Shown in pieces: positions 32,091 through 43,678 of a stretch of 64,000 nucleotides of DNA (positions are counted from its first letter, which is position 1; every line of letters starts with the position of its first letter). Made by a program: the position numbers and the translations under genes. Source of the DNA: Chelydra serpentina (Eukaryota; Chordata; Testudines; Chelydridae); NCBI GenBank assembly GCA_037349315.1, contig JBAIAC010000014.1:29613001-29677000 (forward strand). The letters are read 5' to 3'. Under the pieces are notes generated by a model that was given only the letters and a program-made list of their open reading frames with translations, was not told the DNA's origin and made no database searches.

Positions 32091-32809
32091 TTTCCCGCTG
32101 ACCGAAACGGAGCACAGATCGCGCTACAAAGAAACCGTTGAAAGATGGCGCAAATTGTGGCCGGAAACACAGGGATTGCTGGGATGCGAAGCGATGCATC
32201 ACGGGGCGTTGGGACAGGACCCAGAATGCACCATACCCCACACCCCCTTCCCACAACCCACGGCGCCAGAATTGGAAGAGGTGTTCTGTGGGATACCTGC
32301 CCATAATGCACCTCTCCCAAAACCGCTGCAAGTGCCGCAAATGTAGCCACGTCAGTGCTAGTTACTGCGCTGGCGGCTGCCAGTGTGGACAGGCTGCAGC
32401 GCTTTCCCTACTCAGCTGTATGAACACGGGTTTAACTAACAGCGCTGTACATCTGCAAGTGTAGCCAAGGCCTAAATCTCTCTGCGATGTCTGAGATCAA
32501 CCATTCTTGCATTAATTGGTCCCAATCAGTCAGGAATGTGTCTACCTGGCCGCCAAAACACAGAAGTTGGATTGACCTGCTGGACTGTGCAGCTGCAGAG
32601 TTTATTCCCGGTTGCAAAAGAGAAATCTTCTGTTATGCAAAATCAGGTGTTCCACATCACACCCTGCCCAGGAGTGGAATCCCTGACTTTGCCCAAACTT
32701 AAGTGCATCCAGGGAACCCCGGGGCTGAACATTTAAGAAATATATAGTTGTGGTCTTGGAGGAAGAGTTTCACCCACAATACAATGGCAGATGGGAGAAA
32801 ATTTCTACT

Positions 32810-33003
32810 CTAAGCTTAGGCAAGTTGCTTCATCTCTTTGTGTCTGCCTCTCCTCCCACCCTGTATTTGGATTGTAAGATCTTTGGGGGGCAGGGACTCT
32901 CTTATGTGCTTGTATAGCATCTAGAACAATGAGACCCCAGTCTCAGTTGAGAACTGAAGGCAATACTACAACATAAATGTTAAATAAATAAAATACTAAT
33001 ATC
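32810..33003 (+). repeat. MIR-like SINE with L2-type tail
   Basis: It reads TAGGCAAGTTGCTTCATCTC, then TTGTAAGATCTTTGGGGGGC, CTTGTATAGCATCTAGAACA and AATAAATAAAATA at its end. The order is MIR core followed by the tail seen in reverse at 1862-1925. Confidence 0.7.
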
Positions 33004-33461
33004 TTTATGTATGATAAATGACCTTCTGAAAATTCAGCCATTCACCCCTCTAGGAACCTACCATAGACTTGCACTTGCTTATGACCATATAGCTAACTGT
33101 TAAAACTTTGATCCGACAATGGCTTTCTATTCATGTTTTATTTTGGTTGCATTCAAATTCATAGGTTTCCACCCTGCTATGCTAGTCCTAACAGCTTGAC
33201 TTCCTGAATGAATTATGTAACATAGTTCCACATCACATCTCAGAGCACCCACCTTCTGCTGGCATATCCAGCATCATCAGAAGCAGCCACTGTATATTTT
33301 TATGCCATCCCTGGAATCAGATATGCTCTTTGAAGCAGTTTATAGTTTATTAATTTCATTCATGTAGCTTAAGATCTTTTCATGTTACCTTCCCAGATGG
33401 TCACATTTTTTTTCAGATAAATTTGATATGAGCCCTTAGTAGTACTAAAAATATATATTCT
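33004..33461. other. No feature seen
   Basis: AT-rich, unique-looking. Confidence 0.45.
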
Positions 33462-33855
33462 GGGTAAGGCTACAAGTCTATCACAGAGGTCACGGATGAC
33501 AGGACTTTCCAGGACCTCCATGACTTCTCCAGCTGCAGCAGCATGTATGGCTGACCCCAGGGCTGCCCGAGCAGCTCAGGCGGCTCCAGGGCCAGCTGCG
33601 TCCCTCCCGCTAGGCTGGGGGTGGGACCTTTAGAAGTGGGCGGGCTTGTGCCTGCCCACCTCCTGGGTATCCAATAGGTCCAGGGCCAGCTGCACTGGCC
33701 ACTTCTCAAGCGGCCCCAGGGGCAGCCCCACCAACCACTGCTCAGGTGGCCAGCCCTAGGCAGCTGGTTCTGGGTAGCTGGACCCATGGCTGGCTGAGCT
33801 TATTTCACTGTCTATTACATGTTTTTCATGGCTGTGAAATTGGTAGGGCCCTACC
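33462..33855. mobile_element. Non-autonomous transposon ending GGTAGGGCCCTA
   Basis: The left part is TCACAGAGGTCACGGATGAC and the right end is GAAATTGGTAGGGCCCTA, with a GC-rich interior. A related right end occurs at 47145-47168. The left boundary is approximate and no target duplication was found. Confidence 0.5.
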
Positions 33856-34650
33856 CACGTGTGTAGACCGTCTGGAGGGGGATGGGAATGGAAACAGTCA
33901 TGGCCACAAAATGCTGCACTCCAGCTATGCTGGACTGGCAGAACAGCCCACAGGAGGTGGTTTCTGCCCACATAAGTTAGAGGAGTCTCCAGGTTCCTCT
34001 TAACTTATGTCAGGACCCAAGCATAATGACACCTTTACCCCACTTCCTTAGGTCCTGTGCTGAACTCAGTTTGACCAGACTGTAAATTTACAATTCTAGT
34101 GGATCAAATGCCTACGGCTTCATAGTTTCCACATGACCTAGCAGAAGGCACATGGTGTGACCAAATAGTTAGAGAACTTCCAGCACTACTGAAGGAGAGC
34201 ATTTCAACACCTTCACTCAAGCACAACACTGGCAGCAGCTGCTCGATCAACTTCCACTTCCTCACCCTGCTCAATATTTCCCAGAAATTGCACGTCTGAG
34301 AAATCTTGTCATTGACATTAGTCTTTGTAGAAAAAAACTAACACAGATTGCTTCTGTACCAAGCCAACCACAAGCTCGACAATCAAAGTTGGTTCCTTGA
34401 ATTATTTTGAGGTCTTAAGACCTGTCCATTTGATTGAGGAAGTTGCGAATGAACAAGCAACTGATTGGTTAAATGGATATTTAAATTGTAAGGAACTGTA
34501 ATAGGCTAGAGATGAAGATTGCTACTGTAAGATAAAGAGTATCTGGCTTTTTTAAACCTGCCAAGATATAATTACAAATATATGTATGAATGTGCTGGAG
34601 ACACTAATACACTATCTAAATAAACAGAAGAAGGTTACAATACCTTAATA
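33856..34650. other. No feature seen
   Basis: No gene or repeat recognised. Confidence 0.45.
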
Positions 34651-35473
34651 CAGGCCTGCACAACATGCGGCCCGGGGGCGGGGGGTGGTGAGTAGGCAAG
34701 CGGCGGGGTGGGGCAAGCCAACGGCCAGCTGGCCAGCCAGCAGGTGAGCAGGCTGGTGAAGAGGCCAGTGGCAGGCTGGGGAGTGAGGATTGTCCCAATG
34801 CTGCAAGGAGGGTGTTCCCAAAGGAAGGTGCTTGCTTCTAACCCCCTAGGCCTTCAGTATGTCTGCTCTTCTCTAGTCAGCCCACTTGACAAGTTTGATT
34901 GTCCTTGGTCTGGTTCCCATCTCCTCTCCAAGGGTTGCAGCTGTCTGGAGGTGCCTGCCTTCCATGCCTTCCTCATTCACACCGTATTCATTCAACAGGG
35001 CAACTGAATACAAAGTGCGGGGAAGATCTTATTCTATTTGTAGCAAAAAGACATTTTTCTTTTACCTTAATTTTACTACCTTAGGGGCCTGCTATAGCAT
35101 ATTACCAAGGTTCAATACAAAGTCATATAAAAGTTATACAAAAATGCATAATGCAGAGATTTATCTACAACTGCATTGATTGTTGTGTGCAATAATATAG
35201 TGACCCCTGGGAGGGTGAAGAGGGGTGTGATGGTGGGGCCGAGCGGGGAGGGGGCGGGTCCTGTTTTGCTGCTGTGATCTGGTTACCCTATGCGCGTTGT
35301 TTCTTTCCCCCTCTACAAGCTTCCACACCCCAGCGCTGGGGAAGGAGGGGTTGTTTCCTCGGGGCGGGCGGCGCTCGGGGAGGGGTGTTTCCGCGGGGAT
35401 GGGGGGTTTCGGCCCTCAGCTGTTTTCTTTGGAGTAATATGGCCCTCGCCACTTTACGAGTTATGCAGGCCTG
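34651..35473. mobile_element. 823-bp non-autonomous hAT element
   Basis: The left end CAGGCCTGCACAACATGCGG and the right end GAGTTATGCAGGCCTG are inverted. The flanking 8-mers CCTTAATA and CTTTAATA differ at one base. GC-rich blocks lie near each end, with an AT-rich centre. Frames inside are not gene-like. Confidence 0.88.
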
Positions 35474-36734
35474 CTTTAATACCTGGGCCCAGCAGTTAAC
35501 TTCTCACACTCTCTCCCCTGTCTTTGCCCTATAGGGCACCTACACTAAATTTCCTGTTTTGTGGGACAATTTATGCATGCTGTCCTTCTCTACATCACCT
35601 CACCTTTATGCCAAGCTGTATCAAAAGTCAACATGCAGAATTATTATCTAAAGCATCTCGATATTCCAATACTAATATATACAACAATAAAAACAGAAAC
35701 ATATGTCACTCAATTAGAGCTTCCTCTAACAAGTACCACAGCTCTTTCCATGTAGAACCACAAAAGAGAATTCTGGGTCATAAAAATGCATTCATTAGGA
35801 TAACAATATACCAAGAGGACCTTGCCTAGAACTGGCAAGAAAATAATATCCCTGTTGCCAGAATATTTTTGAACAAACTGGACCTAGGAGGATGCTACCA
35901 TTATGAATAAATAACCTATTGCATTTTTCAATACATTGCATGGGTGGTGCATGTTGGGATGCCCTGAGACCTTTCCATTCAGCTTATCCAGAACACCTCA
36001 TCCAGTTCTGGGAGAACAGTTCATCTAGTTCTCTGGGATCCAAAATTTGACTCCAGCTCACCAGGTTACTTTATTAGGCATGTAACGGCTCTTTGCCCAT
36101 GTTGGCTGGGGCCAGACACAGGGGTTTTAGGTACTGGGTAATACCACAATTCCAAATCATATCGACAAACCAACAGGGATTTCCCTACACCCCATCCCCC
36201 TGATTCCCCATCACCCCCCCCCCGCCCCAGTTAGCAGTGTTTTCAATTTAGTCCGTTGGAAATTTGAGTTGAAACTGAAACATTAATACACACTTTAAAA
36301 GCATATGCAGTATATGAGAAAATACTTGTACCTGAGAAAGCATGGGTTTGAAATGTATGAACAAAGACTAGCTTCCTCATACAGCTGTTATTTATGACAA
36401 TGTCGACGCATTTGTTTCGGCTATATTGGCCTACCTAATAATTTCAAATTATGATTTGTAAGCAAGGTCTGAATGAGCTCTTTCCTGACATCTAGTGATG
36501 AGCCAGGAGTGGGTGAAAAGGCTTCAGGACCAGACTGTATTTACATGAACTCACCTACTCTGCCTAGGTATCCAGCAGACAGAGCTGTGCTGCCCAAGTG
36601 ATCAATTTTGGCTCGTGTTGGGTTACAAATTATGTTAGTATTAAATGTGGGGGTCATGAAATGTTGCTATCCTTATTGTATGAGTAAAGGGCAGCAGAAC
36701 TGTACTTAGCCTGCCTGAATGAGGGAGTCTCCCT
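35474..36734. other. No gene; C-rich run near 36213-36229
   Basis: Unique-looking sequence with a C10GC4 run. Nothing else recognised. Confidence 0.45.
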
Positions 36735-36891
36735 CAGTGCTTAATTTGTGCTAGGGCTTGCCAGGGCTGAGTCCCAGCATCTCTAGGTTTGGCAGTTCAT
36801 AGCCCTGGGACCTCTGGGCTTGCCACATTAGTTATGGAAGTAACAAACTTGCTTGAGCCCTGGTACCTCTTTAGTTAGAAATTAAGCACTG
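36735..36891. mobile_element. 157-bp hAT MITE (CAGTGCTTAATTTG family)
   Basis: The ends CAGTGCTTAATTTGTGCT and GAAATTAAGCACTG are inverted. The flanking 8-mers GTCTCCCT and GTCACCCT differ at one base, an 8-bp hAT duplication. Confidence 0.9.
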
Positions 36892-37567
36892 GTCACCCTC
36901 AACTGAACTGCACTCGCTAAGCAGGAGGTTTGGATGCCATATCCTAGTGAAGAGAGAGAGGGTGGGACACAGATGTTTTGCTTGGTGGTGTGGGCTCTGC
37001 TAAGAGTCACAAGCACTATTTGACCTGCCCCTCTCTCCTGTTAGAGATAGAGCTGATTAGGCTCCATAGAGAGTCTTTTGGTTTGTTAAGTGACCACTAG
37101 AGCTGAAATCACAATCAGGTCTAAATGCTTAGACCTGCTGTGGGACAGTGTCTCTGTGGAAGAGACTGCCCAGCCTGCACTAGCAGAGAGGTTCCCCCAC
37201 TGAGAGCTGAAATCACTGAGAGCTGGGTGGAACTTCGAGAGACCGACTCGCAGAGGTCACAGTGGCAGGTGGCAGCAGAAGTTGACGGTGCAGGGACATT
37301 GGAGACGGAGTGGTGGAATGAACGGTGGCACGATGAACAATAGCAGCCAGAGCATTTGTTTGTTGGACTATGTTATAGTGACTTTGCTCCAGAATGCTAA
37401 ATTTGTGACTGGGAAACATATAAATATACTTTTCCTAGTAGGCCAAGATTTTTTAAATGCATTATTTGCCAAGGTCATTATTTCACATCATCGCTATCTT
37501 GAGAGGTCATTATCTTGGGGAATTTCGGTACTAAACGTTTTTATTATTATAATTAATTTTTATGTAA
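36892..37567. other. Unclassified; possible repeat at 36960-37400
   Basis: 36960-37400 is GC-richer with GAGAGCTGAAATCACTGAGA direct-repeat wording (37080-37230). It could be part of a retroelement leader. No gene recognised. Confidence 0.3.
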
Positions 37568-38245
37568 AACCGGCCATATTGGGTCAGACCAATGGTCAAT
37601 CTACCCCAGTATCCTGTCTTCTGATAGTGACCAATTCCAGGTGCTTCAGAGAGAATGAATAGAAGAGGGAATCATCGAGTGATCCATCCCCAGTCATCCA
37701 CTTCCAGCTTTTCGTGAACAGAGGCTATGGACACTCAGAACATGGTGTTGCATCCCTGCCCATCCTGGCTAATAGCCATTGATGGACCTAACCTCCATGA
37801 ACTTATCTAGTTCTTGTTTGAACCCTGTTATAATTTTGGCCTTCACAACATCCCTGGCAAAAAGTTCCACACGTGACTGTGCGTTGTGTGAAGAAGTACT
37901 TCCTTTTGTTTGTTTTAAACTTGCTGCCTACTAATTTCATTGGGTGACCCCTGGTTTTTGTGTTAAGTGAAGGGGTAAATAACACTTCCTTATTAATTTT
38001 CTCCACACCAGTCAAGATTTTATAGGTCTCTATCATATCCCCTCTTAATCATCTCTTTTCCAAGATGAAATGTCCCAGTCTTTTTAATCTCTCCTCATAT
38101 GGAAGCTGTTCCATACCCCTAATAATTTTTGTGGCCCTTCTCTGTACCTTTTCCAATTCCAATATATCTTTTTTGATATGTGGTGACCAGAACTGCATGC
38201 AGTATTCAAGATGTGAGCAAACCATGGATTTATATAATAAAAGTG
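37568..38245 (-). pseudogene. CR1-group LINE 3' end, minus strand
   Basis: The minus-strand translation includes [20 protein letters not shown] wording ([16 protein letters not shown]), then [20 protein letters not shown] and FFTQRTV, a variant of the CR1 C-terminal region. Its 3' UTR runs left to about 37568, where GGTCTGACCCAATATGGCC (minus) marks the end. The subfamily differs from 38407-39784. It is 5'-truncated within the coding region and has lost frame in places. Confidence 0.85.
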
Positions 38246-38406
38246 GAGCAGCTTGGTTTGCCAGACTAATCAGCTAAGCCAATACTGACAACGTACATGA
38301 AAAGGCTGCAAACACCAGACCTCTGGACTGCATTGACATGCAGAAAGCCTTATAAGCCAGTCATTGTCAAAGCCAATTTTAGAATAACTTAATTAGGCTA
38401 TTAAGA

Positions 38407-39693
38407 ATGCTGGAGCACAACTCAATTTATGTGAGCCAACATGGCTGTTGCATCATAATGGAGCAAGTAATTAAGGAAATCATCTGCAAACACTTGGAAG
38501 GTGGTAAGGTGATAGGGAATAACCAGCATGGATTTGTAAAGAACAAATCATGTCAAATCAATCTGATAGCTTTCTTTGATAGGATAACGAGTCTTGTGGA
38601 TAAGGGAGAAGTGGTGGATGTGGTATACCTAGACTTTAGTAAGGCATTTGATACGGTCTCGCATGATATTCTTATCAATAAACTAGGGAAATACAACTTA
38701 GATGGGGCTACTATAAGGTGGGTGCGCAACTGGCTGGATAACCGTACTCAGAGAGTAGTTATAAATGGTTCCCAATCCTGCTGGAAAGGTATAACGAGTG
38801 GGGTTCCGCAAGGGTCTGTTTTGGGACCGGCTCTGTTCAATATCTTCATCAATGACTTGGATATTGGCATAGAAAGTACGCTTATTAAGTTTGCAGATGA
38901 TACCAAACTGGGAGGGATTGCAACTGCTTTGGAGGATAGGGTCATAATTCAAAATGATCTGGACAAATTGGAGAAATGGTCAGAGGTAAACAGGATGAAG
39001 TTTAATAAGGACAAATGCAAAGTGCTCCACTTAGGTAGGAACAATCAGTTTCACACATACAGAATGGGAGGAGGCTGTCTAGGAAGGAGTACGGCAGAAA
39101 GGGATCTAGGGGTTATAGTGGACCACAAGCTAAATATGAGTCAACAGTGTGATGCTGTTGCAAAAAAAGCAAACATGATTCTGGGCTGCATTAACAGGTG
39201 TGTTGTGAGCAAGACACGAGAAATCATTCTTCCGCTCTACTCTGCGCTGGTTAGGCCTCAACTGGAGTATTGTGTTCAGTTCTGGGCACCGCATTTCAAG
39301 AAAGATGTGGAGTAATTGGAGAGGGTCCAGAGAAGAGCAACAAGAATGATTAAGGATCTAGAGAACATGACCTATGAAGGAAGGCTGAAGGAATTGGGTT
39401 TGTTTAGTTTGGAAAAGAGAAGACTGAGAGGGGACATGATAGCGGTCTTCAGGTATCTAAAAGGGTGTCATAAGGAGGAGGGAGAAAACTTGCTCATCTT
39501 AGCATCTGAGGATAGAACAAGAAGCAATGGGCTTAAACTGCAGCAAGGGAGGTTTAGGTTGGACATTAGGAAAAAGTTCCTAACTGTCAGGGTGGTTAAA
39601 CACTGGAATAAACTGCCCAGGGCGGTTGTGGAATCTCCATCTCTGGAGATATTTAAGAGTAGGTTAGATAAATGTCTATCAGGGATGGTCTAG
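38407..39693 (+). pseudogene. CR1 reverse transcriptase, one nonsense codon
   Basis: It copies LINE RNA into DNA at the target. From the first frame: NQHGFVKNKSCQINLI (about 39-54), motif A VVYLDFSKAFDTVSHD with Asp76, SGVPQGSVLGPALFNIF (131-147), catalytic FADDTKLGG with Asp164/Asp165, then KCKVLHLGRN and the thumb. At 39313-39315 TAA replaces the Lys codon seen in the copy at 13660 (GACAAATTGG), a single-base change. The frame is otherwise open through RRATRMIKDLENMTYEG and RLDIRKKFLTVRVVKHWN to the TAG at 39691-39693. N-terminal endonuclease absent. Recently dead by the single stop plus truncation. Confidence 0.95.
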
Positions 39694-39784
39694 ACAGTAA
39701 TTGGTCCTGCCATGAGTGCAGGGGGCTGGACTCGATGACCTCTCGAGGTCCCTTCCAGCCCTAGAATCTATGAATCTATGAATC
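38407..39784 (+). mobile_element. 5'-truncated CR1 LINE with RT and complete 3' end
   Basis: It covers the RT from before the palm through the C-terminus and the 3' UTR, which ends AGAATCTATGAATCTATGAATC-like repeats at 39765-39784. The coding part is described separately. 5' truncation is usual for target-primed reverse transcription. Confidence 0.93.
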
Positions 39785-39824
39785 ATACTTTCTATTTGAG
39801 CAAGAGATAACACACACTACAAAT

Positions 39825-41300
39825 TGGAGACTAATGTTAAGTGCATTGTCACTTGTTAATTCTGAAGTTGGACACTGGTTCCGAACAAGAATGGCAAATG
39901 CTCACAATCTTTCTGCAAAAAACTCAGCTGACTGGCTAGAAGCATGCGGTGCAACAGTGAAAGTCTCAGCAGTTGAAAAAGTGAAGAACTCTCTCACCAT
40001 ATTCAAAAAATGTGTATACATGGCTGATGAATGCACCAGTGCAAATAGGCATCAAATATTAAGTCATTGTGTATGTTATCTTGATGTCCATGGTAGACCA
40101 GTAGATGCATTCTAGATGTTCAGGTTATAGAAGACATCAGCAGCATATGTGACATCTTAGAAGAGTTAAATGCTTGTAAACTGAACCCCAAACAGATGGC
40201 TGCTTCTGAATTGCTGGAGCTACAAACTTCTCCAGAAGACATAGTGGAGTACAAGCTTTGCTCAGAGAAAAGTGTAACCCTAATCTCTCCTATACATATT
40301 GCAGAGGCCATCTACTCCAGCTAGTGCTAGTACGAGCTGCAGAATCTTCAAAAGACATTAAAAACCCATACATTTAATGTTATTCTCTTTTTTCAACAAG
40401 AGTCCAGAAGGACTGAACGTCTTGGAAACAAATAGAAGATACACTGGGACTGAAGTTCAAATTAGTCCAACCTGAGAAAACCAGCTGGCTTTCTCATGAG
40501 CGATCCTTAGCTGTTGTCTTATAATTACTGCAACCATTATTACTGGCTTTGAAAAGTATCTACCAAGATAAGACAGATCTAAGTAGTGAGGTTGGTGGAC
40601 TACTTTTGTTACTACATTCAGAGAAGACTATTGCCATTCTCTCTCTTGGGAGTCTACTGTTGAAACACTTGGGTTTAAACAATGCGATCCAGGCATCTGT
40701 TACAACAGTAGTAGATCTTTGTCCAGCAATAAAAGCTACCCTTGGATCAATCAGAGACATATCCACTGAAAACATACTGGAAGAAGCAAAGACTTCAGTC
40801 CAGCAGTTGACTAATGAAAGCACTTATATTAACTCCTTAAGTGAAGAAGACAAGAAGTGTTTGTTAAACCAGCTGAAAAGGTACACAGACTTGATTCTTA
40901 CAAATCTACAATAGCGATTTCTGGATTCTACTCAAGCTCTACGTAGCTTTTATAGATGCCTGTCTTATAAAACACCTACAGTTGAGTGGAGTGAGGCACT
41001 ACCAGCAATGGGTCTGCTACGTGATCAGGACAGAATAGAGAATTTTGAACGCAGAGTGGAATATCCTATGACGAACTAATGAAGATTTAACTTCAACTTT
41101 TTCTTCTTTATCATCACTAGTGGTTCAACCCAATCTTTGTGCTATGTTTCCAGGGATGAAAGTAGGAATTCATCTCTTGCTACTCCCAGTCACAACAGCT
41201 AGAGTTGAGCATTCTTTTTCCTCATTAAATAGAATTTTGTGTTCTGAAAGAAGTCGCCTTCTGCCTGATCATGAGCATATCATGAAGGACTGGAAGTAGC
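39825..41300 (+). pseudogene. hAT transposase gene relic (DUF4371/ZMYM1-like group)
   Basis: A first open segment (39834-40115) resembles the start of the hAT catalytic region of the DUF4371 group (KCVYMADECTSANRHQILSH, then YLDVHGRPVDAF). A second (40549-40914) reads a helical insertion-domain-like stretch. A third, about 41150-41290, encodes TARVEHSFSSLNRILCSERS then LLPDHEHIMKD, the C-terminal hAT dimerisation block. Stops and frameshifts separate them and the N-terminal zinc finger was not found. It sits directly after the CR1 3' end. Identification is by motif wording only. Confidence 0.75.
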
Positions 41301-42359
41301 GGACACACAAGAAGACACCAAAGAGATGTGTAAAATTACACCAAAAACCAAGAAGGATATAGATGTAATGCTTCATAGTAGGTTTGAGTAGCCAACTTTA
41401 ATTTCTGCAAGGATTTTAAAACATGAGTTAAATCTAATAAAATGGTCATGAAACATTTTTCAGTTTTTACTATGGTTCCATACAGCCCACCTTCGCCCTC
41501 ACGGTCTCAACTCTCATCAGCCCTCACCCTTCCCCCACCCTCCGTATATTCAAATACCTCCCCTAATTTCAATTCCTGGGGAAAACATTGCACACCACAC
41601 AGTTTATATACATCTTTCCTAGCTACTAACACTTACAGTTCTTGCATGTAAAGACCAATCACTTTGCAGATTGCATACAGATCAATCATTTTCAGATTGT
41701 ATAAGATAAGCTTATAAATTCAGGGTCTTTCTGCCTACTTCTTTTACTCTAAACATACCCACAATAGTTAGTTAGTTTCTGACTTGCTTATTTACTATAA
41801 ACATATTCACAATTTCAGCAATTACTTCCTTGAGCTTGTTCAGCAGTTACTTGTTCAGGCATGCTCACATCAGCTAAGCCAGCCCTACAGTACGTTACTT
41901 TATCCTGTAATAAATCAGCTAGCCCTCCTCTAAGGCAACGGGTAACTAGACTGGGCTTATTTGTATTAGTAGACAGAATAATGGCATCATCTAACGTTAT
42001 GTTTTATGCTTCATTTTCATATAGTGCAAGCTTCCCTTGATTGAAAAACTTACGTTTGAGAAAACTTGTGAAGCCTCAAACTCCTCTGGGTTTGTTCACG
42101 CCTACTTTGCAGTCATGATGTATGTGTGCTACTCACATCGTTGCTTTACCCTGCCTGACCGCTCCTTTCTTGTAAATCAGATTTTCAGCTGTGTGAGTCA
42201 GCACAGTGCCAGTGAAGCTGCCAATTTACATAAGCTGAGGATCTGACCCTAAATTTGTTGTGAAAACCAGAGGGCGAAAACTCCCACCTCTTCATTTTTC
42301 AGGCCCCCTATATATTACAAATGCCATGATTATGCTGTGCCCTGGGAGGGGACAGAAAG
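41301..42359. other. No feature seen
   Basis: Possible downstream part of the hAT relic up to AATAAAATGG at 41436. The rest is not recognised. Confidence 0.4.
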
Positions 42360-42475
42360 AAGTGGGTATTCACCCACGAAAGCTTATGCTTCAATACCTC
42401 TGTTAGTCTATAAGGTGCCACAGGACCCTTTGTCGCTTCTACAGATCCAGACTAACACGGCTACCCCTCTGATAC
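42360..42475 (+). mobile_element. Solo 3' tail of a PLE2-type Penelope-like element
   Basis: Nearly identical to 5308-5422, from GAAGTGGGTATTCACCCACG to CTACCCCTCTGATAC. It differs at a few bases and keeps the AACACGGCTACC form of the tail. No inverted partner or 12-bp duplication was found. Confidence 0.92.
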
Positions 42476-43678
42476 ATGGAATTCTGTTTGACCATTGGTG
42501 CTAACACAGCAATTCTGCAAGGGTGGGCAGAGGGGTTGGACCCAGGGGATCCGCTGCTACAAAGCAGCTCAGCTTCTTGCTCTTCACCCCAAGGGGTTCA
42601 GAGGCCACAGCAGCCCTGAAGGAGGAAGAGTGGATGCAAGGTGGTTATGTACCCTAGGGGAAGGAATCTGTCCCACCCTTCTGCCTGATGAGTTCTCTTA
42701 TGTCTAATTGAATTAATCAGATGGGTCACTGAAGACAAGATCTGGAGCAAAGAAGATCAAAATCCCATAACCTAATATGACCATAATGTATTTTTACAAA
42801 GAACTGAAACTTCAGGATTCTGATTTATTCTCTTTGTTTCTTATAGAAAAAATATGCTTGTTAGTTTGGTAAGAAAAACCTTTTCATTGCACTGTATGTT
42901 TTCATTAAAGCTCTTCTGCCTTTTGATTACCGCTTTTCAGTTTAATATTCAGTGCTTCTTCATTTTATAGCAAGTGCTTCAGTAGGAAATTATTTTCAGT
43001 GGTTACTGCTATGGTAACTGCTTTATCTAATGTTGTGATCCCATCTTCAAAAGCAAAAAAGGACAAGCAGTGGATGAGCAAATAACCCTTGGATTAGTGT
43101 GGTTGGGCCTGCTCCTACTCCCTTGGAATTCAACAGCACCAGGAGAAGCTCTTATGTGGGAAAAGAAAGGAGCAGGAAAAAAAATATTATGCACCTTTTC
43201 AACATTAAAGACATTCTGGTGATCAGGAGATAAACAAGAAAATGGGAATTCAATCCCACTGGTAATGTGTTTGTTTTATATGCACACAAGTTTAAATTAA
43301 ACACCCAGCTCAAAGATCTTTTGTTTATTTAGAAAAATATAACAGGCAGGCAGTGTTGTAAACTGATTTGTGTATGCTCATTGCAATCTAACATTACCAA
43401 CATTCTTCTGCATCAGCTGAAGTCAGACTGCTTTATTATACTTCTCATTAGCTTATGATGTGTGAAAAATGGGTGTGCTTGACATACTTCCAAACTGCTA
43501 ACCAATTGAAACAGTTCTTTATGCTTTTCTGGGAGGTTAAAGAGGGCAAACAGCTTGGTTCTCCAGAAAACAAAACTAAATGAAGTAATTGGCTCTATTG
43601 TATTAATTGAATAAAAACACACTGCAATAGGTTATTTTCAGATGCCCATGGACACACTTCAGTGTCTTATTTGATTAA
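42476..43678. other. No feature seen
   Basis: Unique-looking AT-rich sequence. Confidence 0.45.

Larger units (their letters stand above)
28383..32472. mobile_element. PIF/Harbinger DNA transposon, 4090 bp, two genes
   Basis: The ends GGCCTTGGCTACACT and AGTGTAGCCAAGGCC are perfect 15-bp inverted repeats, flanked by TAA on both sides (28380-28382, 32473-32475). The plus strand carries a Myb/SANT-like gene (28786-30572) and the minus strand a DDE transposase (30845-32090). They converge on polyadenylation signals AATAAA at 30663-30668 (+) and 30695-30700 (-). Harbinger transposition is known to need both proteins. Subterminal CAGCGCTG motifs repeat at both ends, and an internal TIR-like GGCTACACTCGCAAGG lies at 28448-28463. 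Both genes are broken, so this copy could not supply its own proteins. Confidence 0.96.
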
